The notes beneath the pieces are model-generated. The model did not search any database. It had not been told where the DNA came from and saw only the letters and a program-made list of their open reading frames with translations. From assembly GCF_031877795.1 (NCBI RefSeq), contig NC_133935.1, positions 53,883,330 through 53,947,329 on the forward strand: 64,000 nt of DNA, written 5' to 3'. Below are positions 36,381-49,200 of this stretch, piece after piece; position 1 is the first letter of the stretch, and the number at the start of each line of letters is the position of its first letter. The position numbers and the translations under genes were made by a program. The stretch comes from Strix aluco. Lineage: Eukaryota; Chordata; Aves; Strigiformes; Strigidae.

Positions 36381-36404
36381 CCCACTGTTTCCATAGACAG
36401 TGGG
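36381..36404. repeat. 8-bp hairpin
   Basis: CCCACTGT at 36381-36388 pairs with ACAGTGGG at 36397-36404 across an 8-base loop. It is GC-richer than its surroundings but short, with no extended pairing outside. Confidence 0.7.
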
Positions 36405-38851
36405 CATACAGGTGCATTACAGTTCATCTTAGTATACTGGCTCTAGACAATCAAAAATGTATATGTCAGTTTGCATCCAGATGAGATGCTATTTTGAACA
36501 ACATCCACTGTAATCTCTTTCTTTCTTCAGAAACTGCTGAAGATCTTAAAATATCCAGTTCACTGACAAATCAGGTAGTTGTTCAGTCCAAGTAGGCTAA
36601 AGTAGACTTGGGAGAAGGAGCAAGAAATGACAACCATATTGCACACTAGTAATTTAGTAGAACTAGCAGCCTTGTCTCCATCTCTTCCTCCTCAGGTGAT
36701 CCCAATGGACTAGATATGGAGAGGAGGGATGCTTGTAGCCCTGGAGCTGTGCACAGTTCCCAAACTGATCATGTGATGTTCCTGTGCTCAAGCTACATCA
36801 GGATTAAAGACTTTGGCATTTGTCTCCCAAAAGTTGGTCAGCAGTGATGAAAGAACCTATAGAGACAACTTTATGTGTCAAAAAAGAATACTGGTTGTCT
36901 TCTTTATCAGTCTTCTCAGGTAATGCGAGAACATGGGTGTTCCCCCTCTACGAATAAGATCTGGGAAGAGTCAATGTAGTTGCTTAATATCAAGAAAAGA
37001 CCAAAGCAGATGTGATCACTTACTTCTCCTTCCAAGAGTAAATTCTGCCATGAATTGTTGGGTAAGGTATAGAAAAAAAACAGCAGCAGAAACAAGTATA
37101 AGAATGATCCAGCAACAAAAACTTGATTGCAGGAGGCAGAGCAACCCACTGGATATTATCAAGAACTTGCTTTAGACACTGCGTAAGTTATTTAAAGTTG
37201 ATGTATATGAACAGGCAACCTGCCAAGGATTTTGGTCAAGTTGGAGTCAATTGAACATCAACCCAAAAGCTTTTTATTAGGGCATAAGTCATACTGGATA
37301 TATTAAGGATCAAGCCTCCAAAGGAAAAATGCTAAAATTAAATTAAACACAGAAAATGCTTATATGAATCATAGCAGAATGACTGAAAGGATAAAAACAC
37401 TTAAGTAAAAATACAAGCAGTAACTTTGTAAATACAATGACATTTTGTTCATGCAAAAGAAGGAAAGCCAACCTGAATAAAGATAAATTGAAGGGACACA
37501 TGTTAGCCGGTAAAATTCAAGACAAAAACTAAGAGCAGAGAGATAATGAAGAGGAAACAGTCATGCGCCTAAAAGTGGGCTACAAGACTCTTCAGAAGAA
37601 AACCTACTTCCAACCTTAACTGTATTCACACAATTCTACTGAATATCTTATGGTGAACATTTTTGCAAGACCTTAGGCCATCAGCAGGAGGATGCCGAAA
37701 AAGGACAGGCAAGTCCTCTGAGTTAGTAGGGAGCCTAAAGATTCAGTGACATTTTGGAGGAACTCACCAATGTGTTTGTCACTATTTTTGCCATAGTGAG
37801 TTGGGGAGTTATCTAAACTTATATTTTGAGGCAATAATCATAAGACAATGAAAATAAAGTCCAGTAATTAATAATTTACATAGCATCAAGTTATGTTGCT
37901 TTTTGTTATACTGTATGGTAAAGTATTTTTGAAACACCATTTGGAATTGATAGATGTTTACCTAATATTCATGTGTATTTCTTCAGAAACATTTGCCGTA
38001 TCTTAGAAGCAGCATATCTGCAATGTGATGCAGGGGTTGCTATGGTGAGTTCACATCTCTTATTTAATGCTGTACCTGAGTAAATAGACATTGTAACAAT
38101 CTCTGTTAGAGGTGCTATTAGTAAAGTTATGTCAGCATTTCTATCAAAAATACTTGTTTTCCTGTTGCAACTGGGCCAAAAGACAAAGAAAACTATTCCT
38201 AGACCAAATCCACAGAAGTCTTTGTACACTTCTAGAGTATTTTTTGCACAGCTTCAATCACTTTCTGAAGTCCTCTGTCATAAAAATCAAGTAAAAAAAT
38301 CAGTGGATTTGTTTCTATTCTTTAGTAGCTAGTGATATTTGTGACAGTTATGGGACTTTTCATTTAGAAAAATCTTTAGAGAAATTTAGGCTTTAGTTTT
38401 CATTTCACTGTTCCAGTTGGTGCCAGTGGGCATTCAGTCAGGCATTAATTGTATTACTTGTTTTACAGCCCTTCTGTACTGACAGAGTGGCATAAAGACA
38501 CTTTTGTGTAAAGGAGAACCAGGTCCTTAGTTCTTGTATTTAATGATTCAATTTAACTAAATGGCATCAGAAATTTAACTTCTGCACTCCAGTGCCTTCT
38601 TTTGAGCAATTATTTGAGACACTCTCCAGGATAACACACAAGAAAGGAACACATTGCTGGAAGTAATCGAATACATTTATCTTTTTGCACCTATTTATTT
38701 TTCTAACCATTTACTTTGAAAAAAGAGTAAGTAACTTTCTGAGAATAGCTTTCGGTATGAGCTCCCCTGTGTATGTCAGGATAACTCTTGCATTATGCAT
38801 TTGCATAAATCTGTAAGTTGACCTGATTAAATGTTTTCCTTTTGTGAGTAG

Positions 38852-38865
38852 TTTTTTTTTTTTTT
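38852..38865. repeat. T14 homopolymer
   Basis: An uninterrupted T run, preceded by GTAG and followed by AATTAAC. No retrocopy is recognised on either side. Confidence 0.85.
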
Positions 38866-41017
38866 AATTAACTTTTGTAGGAAGTGTCTATATTTGGCAA
38901 AATCCCTTATACCAGATAATAATATTTTTGAAACCAAACTGCTACAAGAATATTTGTAAATACATATATTTTTACTCAGAATCGTATGTTTTAAGGACCT
39001 GGGTGGAAAAGTCAAATTTTACAGTAAAAAAACAAATGCTTTTCCAACTTGCCAATAGGTCTGATTATTATAGTGGGACTTGTATATGTGCTTGCACGTT
39101 GACCTGGTGAAGACTATACTTTGAAGTGGAACAGTTTCTTCTGTGCTACATGTCAGCTGGTAAGAGTGGATACTCATTACTGAATTGGCTGAAAGAGTGT
39201 GGCTGAACAAACACATCTTTCCTGTAAGTCAGGAAGAACACGGTTGGATGGAGAAACTCAAACAGGTCACAAATGTACATCATTACCTGGTAATGAGAAG
39301 GGAAGGTTATTTTTTGAGAATTTACTCCCATAGTCAGAAAGAGAGAGATGCAATGTGTTTCAGATTTTGCCCTGACATAAACTGTAGAAGCTGTGTTTTT
39401 GTACAGCATAAATCAAGGCCCTTCATGTTAAATGGAATCATAGAGATCCTTGAAATAATTTTGATGGTGTTTTGGGGGGTGACTCCAATTTTTAAGTGCT
39501 ACAGTATTTGGATGTTACTGCCTAACTTGATGCTCAGTTTCTGCAGCACCATATGATAGGATAGATCTCAAGCTCCACAAAATCAAGTATGACAGCACTA
39601 GAAGATAAGAAATAGACCATGAACTTTCAACCTTCTGCTGTAAGGCCTTCTTTCCAAACACAAGCCAGTATCTGATGTTACAGTATTGGGGTCAAAGCTG
39701 CAACACTAAAACTTTTAGAAAATACTGTCCAATAATATAAACAAAGCAATAATAGAACATAGTGAATTCCACATGTCTTGTGGCACCTACCTATGAGTAG
39801 AATATGACTAAAACACCAGCCTATCCACTTTTCAAAACAATTATCACCATGAAGCACTAGTAATTCACCTTTTTTCCCCACTAAGATCCTATATTCATAT
39901 TTTCCACAACAGTTTTCTTCAGTCATATCATCAGTGTACAAAGAAATCCCACTAAGACAGTGAGTCAGCATATTATTCCTTTTTCTCTTTCCTTCACTTG
40001 TGTATAAAAAACTGGAGCAAGGAGGACTGGAAGGAGATGGCTAAGTTCTACATTTAAGGGTCTTCATTGGAAAATAGTTGTCAGACCTCAATGGTGAATA
40101 CCCATGCAATATCAGCAGGCTAAAACATGACAGCTCCGTCAATCTCATTCATGATAAGACACGAATGAGTTTTTCAAATAAGTGGATACCAGAAAGTAGC
40201 ATCTTGAAAAAAAAACAGCAGAAAACAGTGTGATACATCAGGGCAACATGCTAAGAGAAATCACCCACCATCCTTTAGGAGGTCAGTGTCTACATGTTGA
40301 AAAGTTGACACTTCTCTGGTTTCCTTATAGGCAGTACCAACCAGAATGAATTCAAAGTATAACCTTGAGATGAGAAATGTATGGATTAAAAGACTTACAA
40401 GAGATGGAAAAAATCCTGTCCATGATTTAAAAGTTGTACCAGTGTGAAACAATTTATCATATGTACCAATTTTCTGAGGCACAACAGATAGTTTTGAAGT
40501 TAACTATACATTTTTATTGTTTTTGATTTGTGATAAATCTAGCACTTCTTAGTGAAACTCGTTGGTGCCTAAGATTTCTTGTTGTTATCTTCTTTATTCT
40601 TATGAGAAAATTTATCAGGTAAATCTGGAAATATGATCTTATGTGTTACATCTTTAGCAAAAGTCTTATAGACCGCCAGTGAGACACAGATTCCAGATCT
40701 TGCAAGTCATGAAACAGACACCCATGGTACATAATGTGACATTATTTTAGTCTGTGCTGTAAACTATTAGCACCAGAAAGAAAAGATTCAGAATCATAGT
40801 ATGATAACGTTCTTCATTAAAAAAAATCAGTAGTGTTATCCAAGTGTGGAAAGGTAATAAAAGATTCATCATCTTGTCAATATTTTGAATTTCACTTTCA
40901 AATCATGGAAGTCACAGCCTTGTGTAAAATATAAGATGCTAGACTATATCATAGCTAAAGGTTCAAAGTTTGAAGGAAGTAATAAAAAACTTAAGAATTA
41001 TATTATTAAGAGGTTAT

Positions 41018-41518
41018 GTTTTCACCAACAATGAGGGGCTGGTGGGGAATGTGAAGCTCAAGGGCAGCCTTGGCTGCAGTGACCGTGAAATGGTGGAGTT
41101 CAAGATCCTTAGGGCAGTGAAGAAGGAACACAAGCTCACTACCCTGGACTTCAGGAGAGCAGACTTTGGCCTCTTCAGGGATCTGCTTGGCAAAGTAGCA
41201 TGGGACAAAGCCCTGGAAGGAAGAGGGGCCCAAGAAAGCTGGTTAATATTCAAGGATCACCTCCTCCAAGCTCAGGAGCGATGCATCTTGACAAAGAAGT
41301 CAGGTAAGAACGCCAGGAGGCCTGCATGGATGAACATGGAGCTCCTGGACACGCTCAAACACAAAAAGGAAGCCTACAGAGGGTGGAAGCAAGGACAGAT
41401 AGCTTGGGGGGAATACAGTGAAATTGTCCGAACAGCCAGGGATCGTGTCATGAAGGCCAAAACCCTGATAGAATTAAATCTTGCCAGGGACATCAAGGGC
41501 AACGAGGAACATCAGTGA
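41018..41518 (+). pseudogene. CR1 ORF2 endonuclease C-terminus and linker, relic
   Basis: This is the open upstream segment of the CR1 copy, ending in TGA at 41516-41518; the frame extends leftward to about 40970 by chance. It reads [16 protein letters not shown] where active CR1 elements have SDHEMVEF. The His of that SDH motif is a catalytic residue of AP-type endonucleases and is arginine here (CGT at 41084-41086). The later part, with [20 protein letters not shown] and [14 protein letters not shown], is the conserved linker between endonuclease and polymerase. Confidence 0.88.
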
Positions 41519-42048
41519 TAAAAGGAAGACTACGGAAAATGTGGGACCTCTCTAGAAGGAAACAGGAGACCTGGTTACCCAGAATATGGAGAAGGCTGAG
41601 GTACTCAACAACTTTTTTGACTCAGTCTTCACCAGCAAGGGCTCCAGCCACACCACCCAAGTCACAGAAGGCAAAAGCATGGACTAGGAGAATGAAGAAA
41701 TGCCCACTGTAGGATAAGACTGGGTTTGAGACTAAGGAACCTGCAGGTGCACTAGTCCATGGGACCTGATGAGATGCATCCACGGGTCCTGAGGGAACAG
41801 GCAGATGAAGCAGCTAAGCCACTATCCATCATATGTAAGATATCATGGCAGTCCAGTGACGTTCCCAGTGACTGAAAAAGGGGAATCATAACCCTTTAAA
41901 GAGGAAGAAAGAAGACCTGGGGAACTAGACCAGCCAGTTTCATCTCTGTGCCCAACATGGAGCGAATGCTCCTGGAAGCTATGCTAGGGCACATGGAAAA
42001 TAAGGAAATGATTGGTGACAGCAAACATGGTTTCACTAAGGGCAAATC

Positions 42049-42714
42049 ATGCCTGACAAATTCGGTGGCCTTCTACAATGGGGTTACAGAGTCGGTGGAG
42101 CAACTGACATCATCTACCTGGACTTGTGCAAAGCATTTGACACTGTCCCACATGACATCCTTGTCTCTAAATTGGAGAGACATGGATTTGATGGATGGAC
42201 CACTCGGTGGGTAAGGAACTGGCTGGATGGTTGCACTCAAAGAGCTGCAGTCAATGGCTCAATGTCTGAGTGGAGAGTAGTGATGAGTGGTGTTCCTCAG
42301 GGGTTGGTATTGGGACCAACTCTGTTTAACATCTCTGTTGGTGACACAGACAGTGGGATTGAGTGCACCCCCAGCAAGTTTCACGATGACACCAAGCTGA
42401 GTGGTGCAGTCAACACACTGGAGGGAAGGGATGCCATCCAGAGGGACCTTGACAGGCTTGAGAGGTGGGCCTGTGCAAACCTCGTGAAGTTCAACAAAGC
42501 CAAGTGCAAGGTCCTGCACATGGGTCAAAGTAATCCAAAGCACAAATACAGGCTGGGCGAAGAGTGGATTGAGAGCAGCCCTGCAGAGAAGGACTTGGGG
42601 GTATTGGTAGATGAAAAACTGACTATGACCAGCAATGTGCACTCACAGCCCAGAAAGCCAACCACATCCTGGGCTACATCAAAAGAAGTGCGGCCAGCAG
42701 GTCAAAGGAGGTGA
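42049..42714 (+). pseudogene. CR1 ORF2 reverse transcriptase segment, relic with FHDD site
   Basis: This is the best-preserved polymerase frame in the copy, in-frame from about 42108. It has [40 protein letters not shown] and an FHDD box in place of the FADD typical of CR1 (42379-42390). Both box aspartates are kept. Before 42108 the homologous sequence lies in another frame, and after about 42630 a one-base deletion shifts it again (TATGACCAGC where TATGAGCCAGC is expected). It is a broken mobile-element gene with no host role implied. Confidence 0.88.
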
Positions 42715-42821
42715 TTCTTCCCGTCTACTCTTCTCTCATGACACACCACCTGGAATACTGGGTTCAGCTCTAGGGCCCTCAACATAAGAAGGACCTGCTT
42801 GAGTGGGTCCAGAGGAGGGCC

Positions 42822-43220
42822 ATGAAGATGGTCAGGGAGCTAGAGCCCTTCCCTTATGAGGACAGGCCAAAAGAGTTGGGTTTGTTCAGCCTAGAGAAGA
42901 GAAGGCTCCAAAGAGACCTTATAGCAGCCTTTCTGTACTTAAAGGGAGCCTACAGGAAAGATGGGGAGGGACTCTTTATCAGGGAGTGTAGTGATAGGAT
43001 GAGGGACAACAGTTTTAAACTGAAAGAGGGTAGATTTAGATTAGATATAAGGAAGAAATTCTTTACTGTGAGGGTGGTGAGACACTGGAACAAGTTGTCC
43101 AGAGAAGTTGTGGATGCACCCCCCCCTGGAAGGGTTCAAGGCCAGCTTGGATGGGGCTTTGAGCAATCTGGTCTAGTGGAAGGTGTCCCTGCCCATGGCA
43201 GGGCGGTTGGAACTAGATGA
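42822..43220 (+). pseudogene. CR1 ORF2 C-terminal relic
   Basis: This open segment carries the end of ORF2: [60 protein letters not shown] and [20 protein letters not shown]. The last part has probably shifted frame relative to the consensus ending, at the C-rich run near 43120-43127. The CR1 3' UTR and terminal repeats follow immediately. Confidence 0.85.
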
Positions 43221-43264
43221 TCTTTAAGGTCGCTTCCAACCCAAACCATTCTATGATTCTATGA

Positions 43265-46200
43265 AATACATTAAGAATGTTTAAGAATATTACATCAAGG
43301 CCAGATGTCCAACTAAAGGATGAGCGCTCATGCAGTATTTTAGCCAATCAAAACATTTTACAAGCACTAACTGATTTTTATAAAATCATTGTGAAAAAGG
43401 GAGGAAATTATTATCACACTTTTCCTCTCATCAGAACTGAATATTAGAACTTGAAAAATGTGTCATATGTCACTACCACTGGTGAGTTTTGCAAGTAGTA
43501 GTAGTCAAGATTACCATCTAGTCTTGATGATTGAGTTGATGATTTGGATTTCATAACCACTGCAGACAGTTTCTCTATACACCATTAGAAATGGTAGAGT
43601 TAGCCCATTTTGCCACAAGGTGAAGTTTTCTTCAAAGTAAAAGGAAAATTTCATAATGTTGCAATAAAAAGTATAACATCTTCCTGGTTTTTTAGCAATT
43701 TACGACCTTAGTTTACAGAACACTTGATTCCTAATATAGCTCATTGTCTCCTTTTTTTCTTTAATTTATCCAGCAATTAGGTCTGAAAATTTAAAAGTCA
43801 TATTTCAGAAATTAATGTTAAAGACATTGCAGAGGAGAAAAAAAGAAAAGGTAAGTTAACAAGAATCAGAAAATTACACTATGAAACTAAGGGTTGAAAT
43901 TTAAGGAACATACCTTTGCTCCTCAAGCCCACCACAAGTCTTGTTAGGAAGCATGGTTTTACCCTTCTACTTTTAGACCAGATTAGTGGGTAACATTCTG
44001 ATTATTGAAACAGAGAGGAGCAAAATTGTTGGATGCTGCAGGAATATGATTTTTTAGTATTTTTCCTTTTTACAGTGAAAAAAAATGAGGGGATGATAAG
44101 GTTACTCAGACAGATCTTCCTTTGCTGGCAATAAGTTTAGCCTGAATTAGTATCTCAGCATTCAGTCCATGCTTCTACTTTATGATTTATTGCCTACAGA
44201 CACCAATACATGTGAAGACACAAAGCAAACAAAAGAGTAAGTAGCTGATGGACATTTTTAGTTTTGTTTGAAATAGGCTTCAGAACTCACACATCTTAAA
44301 AGCATGACTCATCTTGTACTTTTTTGTTTCTGTTTTACTATGGAAAACATCATTCCTGCTCTGAGAAAGTTTGGTTTTATGGCACTTAGCATACCATTAA
44401 ATTAGCTCAGATCTTCCTCCATGGGAGAGTGAAGTTGGTCACCTGCATAAATGCTGCCCACAGGAGTAGAAGGGACATTGGATCAAGTCCTTTTTGACTA
44501 TTTACATCATTGGCCAATGGTGGAAGAGAAGATGTATGACACCACCTCAGCCATGGCCCATTGATGACCTGCCTTTTGTCATTCCTGATGCCTTTTCTTT
44601 TTTTTTTTTTTTGAGATAGAATTGTTACAAAAACAGCTCCAAGAGAGAAGGAGCACTTTGAGAATTTTCTTCAGCTAATTAAAGTGTTGACAGGCTGAAG
44701 GGATTCCAGTCCAGACATTGGCAGAAGAAAGGCTAAAACAGAGACCAGAAAGGAAGTGTAAAGTGTGACTGGCTCAGGAGACACAAACTTTCCCCTCTAG
44801 GTCAAAGCATTGAACTTAGCCCAGAACGGGGGCAACTGAAAAATCTCTGTTACCACTGTTGCTCTTCAGGATGCTGTGTGAAATTTAGTGATAGCTAGTC
44901 CAGCTGCACACATCGTAAAACCCATGTTATCATTCTCAGTTCTTTACAGTTTAATGTAAATCAGAACCAGATCTGAAACAAGTCATATACCTTGAATTGG
45001 AATGATATTCTCTATACAATACCTCTTTTTTCCCTCTTGACAAAGTGGTAAAGGTAGAGTAGCCAGATCTTTTATATCAAGCCAAATATGGACAAGGAGG
45101 AGCTATATACATAATCACTTTCAGAAATAGATTAATATTATTTTAAATTTCAAATGGAAATGTCACTGAGCAGTACACACAGACATTGCATCTGTGCAGG
45201 AATATGGAAATTTCCCACCTTCATATTTAAATAGGACTGTAGGAAGTAAATTTCTCACTTATAACATAGCACTACTTGCAATAACTAAACAAATTTTGTC
45301 TTCTGAGTCTCCTTGTTTTGCTGGAATGGAGGTGGGGAGAAATCCAGTTCAGTTCATCAACATGTTTAAATAGTGCCTTTGAGAAAGGATTCAGAAGCAA
45401 ATATGTACCGTTGCACTGGGCAGCTGCTCTTGCGGATTTCCAGTTAAACAAACATCTATTGCAAGGTATGTCTCGTAATGAGGTTGTTTTCTCTAGACTT
45501 TTTCTAGGGTCATGGTCATCACCTGGGAATTGTGGTTTTCAGATTTACGAAATTACTAATCGATATTTGTGCAAAATTGCACAATAGTATAATAAACAAT
45601 AGTGGTGTATGAATGTGCAGCACATCATAAAACGTTACTTTTCTGTGAGAATTGCTGATTTCCAGATTTCACTTCAAACTGTACTTAACAGAGTCAAGTA
45701 GAGTAAGTGACAAAACTTATAAAATGTTAATTTTTAACATTTGAATAAAAAAGACATGGAAGCTAATGGTGACAAAATATAATTATAAATACAGCTTTGT
45801 TTTAGCAATACTTGTAGTTTCTGATTACTTTCAACAGCCAATAGCAAAGTAAAGAACCATGAGTCTGCAGGAATGGTGACTGCTCATTACAGTGCGCTCA
45901 CAGTCTTCACTGGCATGTTCATTCAGTCTGCTGAACCAGGAAAAAACTTCTATTAATAGGATTTGATTTAAAAAAATACTAATGGCATATTGGAAGTCAA
46001 GAACCATTTTTTCTTTAATGCTTAAATTTTTTTAAAGAAATGCTAATATACTAACACATTTTTCTCATTAAGTACCTTTTTAACCACATGGTAAATATAT
46101 TTATCTTCAGCTTCAGAAAGACAATCCAATTTGGACTTCTTTTCTGAGTGCTTTTACAACTGTACAGAGTTACAGCAGGGTCTCAGGTACTATCAAGACT

Positions 46201-49200
46201 CTGTACTCACTTCTGAGTTAGGTGCTAAAACTGCAGTGAAGTGTCTGGCTTCATTTGTCTCTGATTTTTAACAGCTGTGTTTGAATTTAGAGCTTGATTG
46301 ACAATTATCTCACCTTGATTGCTTGGGCTATGAAAAGATTATTTTGTGATAAACAGTTAATTTTCCATCCCCCTTTTTGATATTAATGCTTACTCATGCC
46401 TGAGCAGCTACAGCTACAATTTTTAAAATTAAGCCAAAAATATTAGGTGGTTGTGGCTGGCGTGACACTTCAGTGTCTAGTAATGTTACTTCTTGTACTT
46501 GCCTGTGTCAATGAAGTTTTAGCATGGGTAAAATTTAAAATCAATTTTTCTCCAAGAGTTCTACTGAGCAAGGATTGTGATAAACTCTGTTAATTTAGGA
46601 TTAAAGAGAGAATGAAAATCCAGCAATAACAGCCCTTTGATAGCAGTGGGGGATGAGTAATGGAAAATGTTCTTGCTGAGGACTAATCAGAGTGTAATTG
46701 CTAAAGGAACCAATCTTTCATTAATTGGAAAGGCAGTAAACTCAATCAGTCACAGTGCCAAAATATTGCAGTTCAGTTGAAGAATTTTATTGAACTAATT
46801 GATGTAATTGTTTTAAGTAATGCTGTTATAAGAGTCATTATTAAGAAAAATTATTCTCAATATACTTTTCTGAAACATAAAAACTTTTTATGAGGCAAGT
46901 GATTTTAATTTCAAAAAAAGATGCGACAACGGTTTTGAATTAAAAGAGCAACTTGACTAGGTTATCTTTCATTAGACATTATCAATACTTGATTTTGGAT
47001 GCCATCATGGATAATGTGAAGCACTTTGTAAGTTAAGGGTACTTTAGCTATGTTTAGACTAGCTTAAACATTTCTGATAGCATTTTCTTGGAGTCAGAAA
47101 ATTGGTTTCATCTTATCTGCCTAATCCGGATAGGATTCCCTGAACCAGGGAAGTCTACCTCACGCTTTTGCACACCCATTCTCCACTCCTTTTTAGCCCT
47201 GAGGGAACGTTGTACAAGTGCTGTAGGTTACTCACTAGCTCCACAATCAGTTTAAACTGGAATAAGCAGTCCTGGCTTACCTTCCAGTCCTCTGCCTGAT
47301 TATTGCCATTTGCGTCTCTCTCTCCCTTCTGCCAGATGTTCATGCAGCCACATGGTGAGTGGGAAAAAAGCAACGCTCTTGGTTAAAACTAGCCTCTTTT
47401 TTTCTTGTTTTTCCTCCCGTAAGTATTTATGACTATTTGCAGTCACTGGAGAAGCAAGGAGAGTGAAAACAGTGATTGTGTCAGTGGGAAGTTGGCACTG
47501 CCTCTTTTAGCATCAGCATTTGCTTATGTTGACTTAAGGGAGTTGTGGGACTATAGTGTTAGCATCGCTCCTCTGGGATTCAAACCCAGCCGGGGTCTGT
47601 GAAGCAAGAAGCAGGAGCCCAGATACGTCAGTCACTGATTCCCTTCCTTTCCCAACAGTGTTTGGGCTGATTGAAAAACCCATCTCACTGGCACCAGTTC
47701 TGATGCAATATCTCTTAAATTCAAAAGCAGAGGGAAAGTGCTGTATGTAACCCTATATGAACCGCAAGTGCAGCGTCCTGGCCATGTCTGTGTAATCTTT
47801 CTGGGTCTGTGACAGTGACAATAAATATTGACATCACTGCAAAGCCAAGCAAAATGTTTGGGAGGTTTTCATGCCACAATGAACCTTTAGTGTGTTTCTA
47901 GCAACATCCCATTGATTATTGAATCACAGACAATCCTGACGGCGCAAGATTTGTAGAGGAAGGTAATGTAATTCATTAGATCCAATGGCAGAATTCAGGA
48001 AAGAACAGTCACATTTCCAGCCACCCGGTCCAAAAGGTAGAGCTTGTTAGTCTTTCAGATATGGTCGACAATCAAGGAGATATCAACGGTGACTGAGTTC
48101 CCATAAGGGGACTTTATTTGATTGCTATTTGTGTTCAGAAAGTTGCTTAGCAGATTTCTTGCCATCAAGCTGTGGAGTCAGTGTGGCTCAGGGGTCCAAA
48201 AGGCTCAGTTAAGTGCCTGGAAAGCCTCTTGGCCAAGGTTCTGCACAAATTCATTGCAGCTGCAACATGAAAATAGAGTTGTCATTACTGTTGCTTTATC
48301 ACTGTTATTTTTAGCTATTACATATGTCTCCTGCAGCTTCTCTTGATCAAATGCCGTTATGCTAACAATCATACAGACAGGCAGTACATGACCATTTCTA
48401 ACTCACATTTTTAAGGAAATAATAGAGCTTAAAACTCAGGAAATATCACAAATTAGGACTGGAATTCATGAAGGCATCTTCCCCGTGGAGCGCCTCTCAG
48501 GATTAGGTGTGGTACTGAGAGGTGGAGGGCAATCTGCTGGGTCAGATACTGGCTCCCATCACATGAGGCTGTTGAACTCGGTGGATCAATGGCTTGATCA
48601 GAGAGGGCAAAACCTTGCAGAATTTTCACAGCTTAGTCAGAGCAAAAGTATGTTTTGCACAAGGTAGCAGGAGGGATATAAAAACATGACAGTGTAATAA
48701 ACATGTTTTAGCTAGTATAATAAACAGAATTTGGAGCCTTCAGAGCTGAGCCAGATTTCTCTTCTAAATGAGGAAAAATGCACAACCAGGCATTGTCTCA
48801 TATGACAAATGATAATAATGAGCAATAACAATAACATGAATCATTGTTATAAGTCATCTGTGATTTTTAAAATTTTTTTTAGAAACTAATAAAACATTAC
48901 AAAAGTCACTATCATGGGGTAAGGCACACTATCAAGAAAAGTATGTGGAACTGACAGATAAAGGTTTTCTAGATACAAAGTTTCAACAGAAAAAAAATAA
49001 TAAGAAGAATGTTTCACATAGAGTATGTTTTTGATCTTTTTAACCCTTTTTGCATCTTGTATTTTATTATGTGGCTTTTCTGTATCATTCATTCATTAAA
49101 TAGCTGATAAATGGCAGCCAGTTTTCCTTGAGGACGTGCATGCTTCTTTTCCACTTAGCCTCGAATGTACTTATCCCTGTGATGTCCATGTGAAATAGGC

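Larger units (their letters stand above)
21627..41014. other. Long AT-rich gene desert, no gene recognised
   Basis: This is nearly 19.4 kb in which I recognise no gene and no transposable element. It contains several (TA) microsatellites, a strongly A-rich tract at 32548-32605, a tandem repeat with a hairpin at 31766-31832, a 19-bp duplication at 33882-33919, and a weak 8-bp hairpin at 36381-36404. All open frames are under about 125 codons and have no motif. The block at 25780-26130 reads like conserved non-coding sequence, but that is an impression only. Confidence 0.6.
41015..43264 (+). mobile_element. CR1 LINE, longest copy in the window (WIES type), endonuclease end to 3' terminus
   Basis: This CR1 copy keeps the last part of the ORF2 endonuclease domain and nearly all of the reverse transcriptase, plus the complete 3' end. 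From 41018 the + strand reads [20 protein letters not shown] and [11 protein letters not shown], the end of the AP-type endonuclease. Further on are [28 protein letters not shown] (aspartate at 42121-42123), [20 protein letters not shown] at 42379, [15 protein letters not shown] and [16 protein letters not shown]. Frame changes occur near 41515-41950, near 42090-42108 and near 42630, and several stops interrupt it. The 3' end is GATGATCTTTAAGGTCGCTT, then CATTCTATGATTCTATGA, ending at about 43264. It is inactive. The 5' part (ORF1 and most of the endonuclease) is missing. Confidence 0.95.

Noticed and set aside
36381-36404. Hairpin considered as a microRNA precursor
   Set aside because: The stem is only 8 bp with no extension into the flanks, far short of a precursor of about 60-80 bases.
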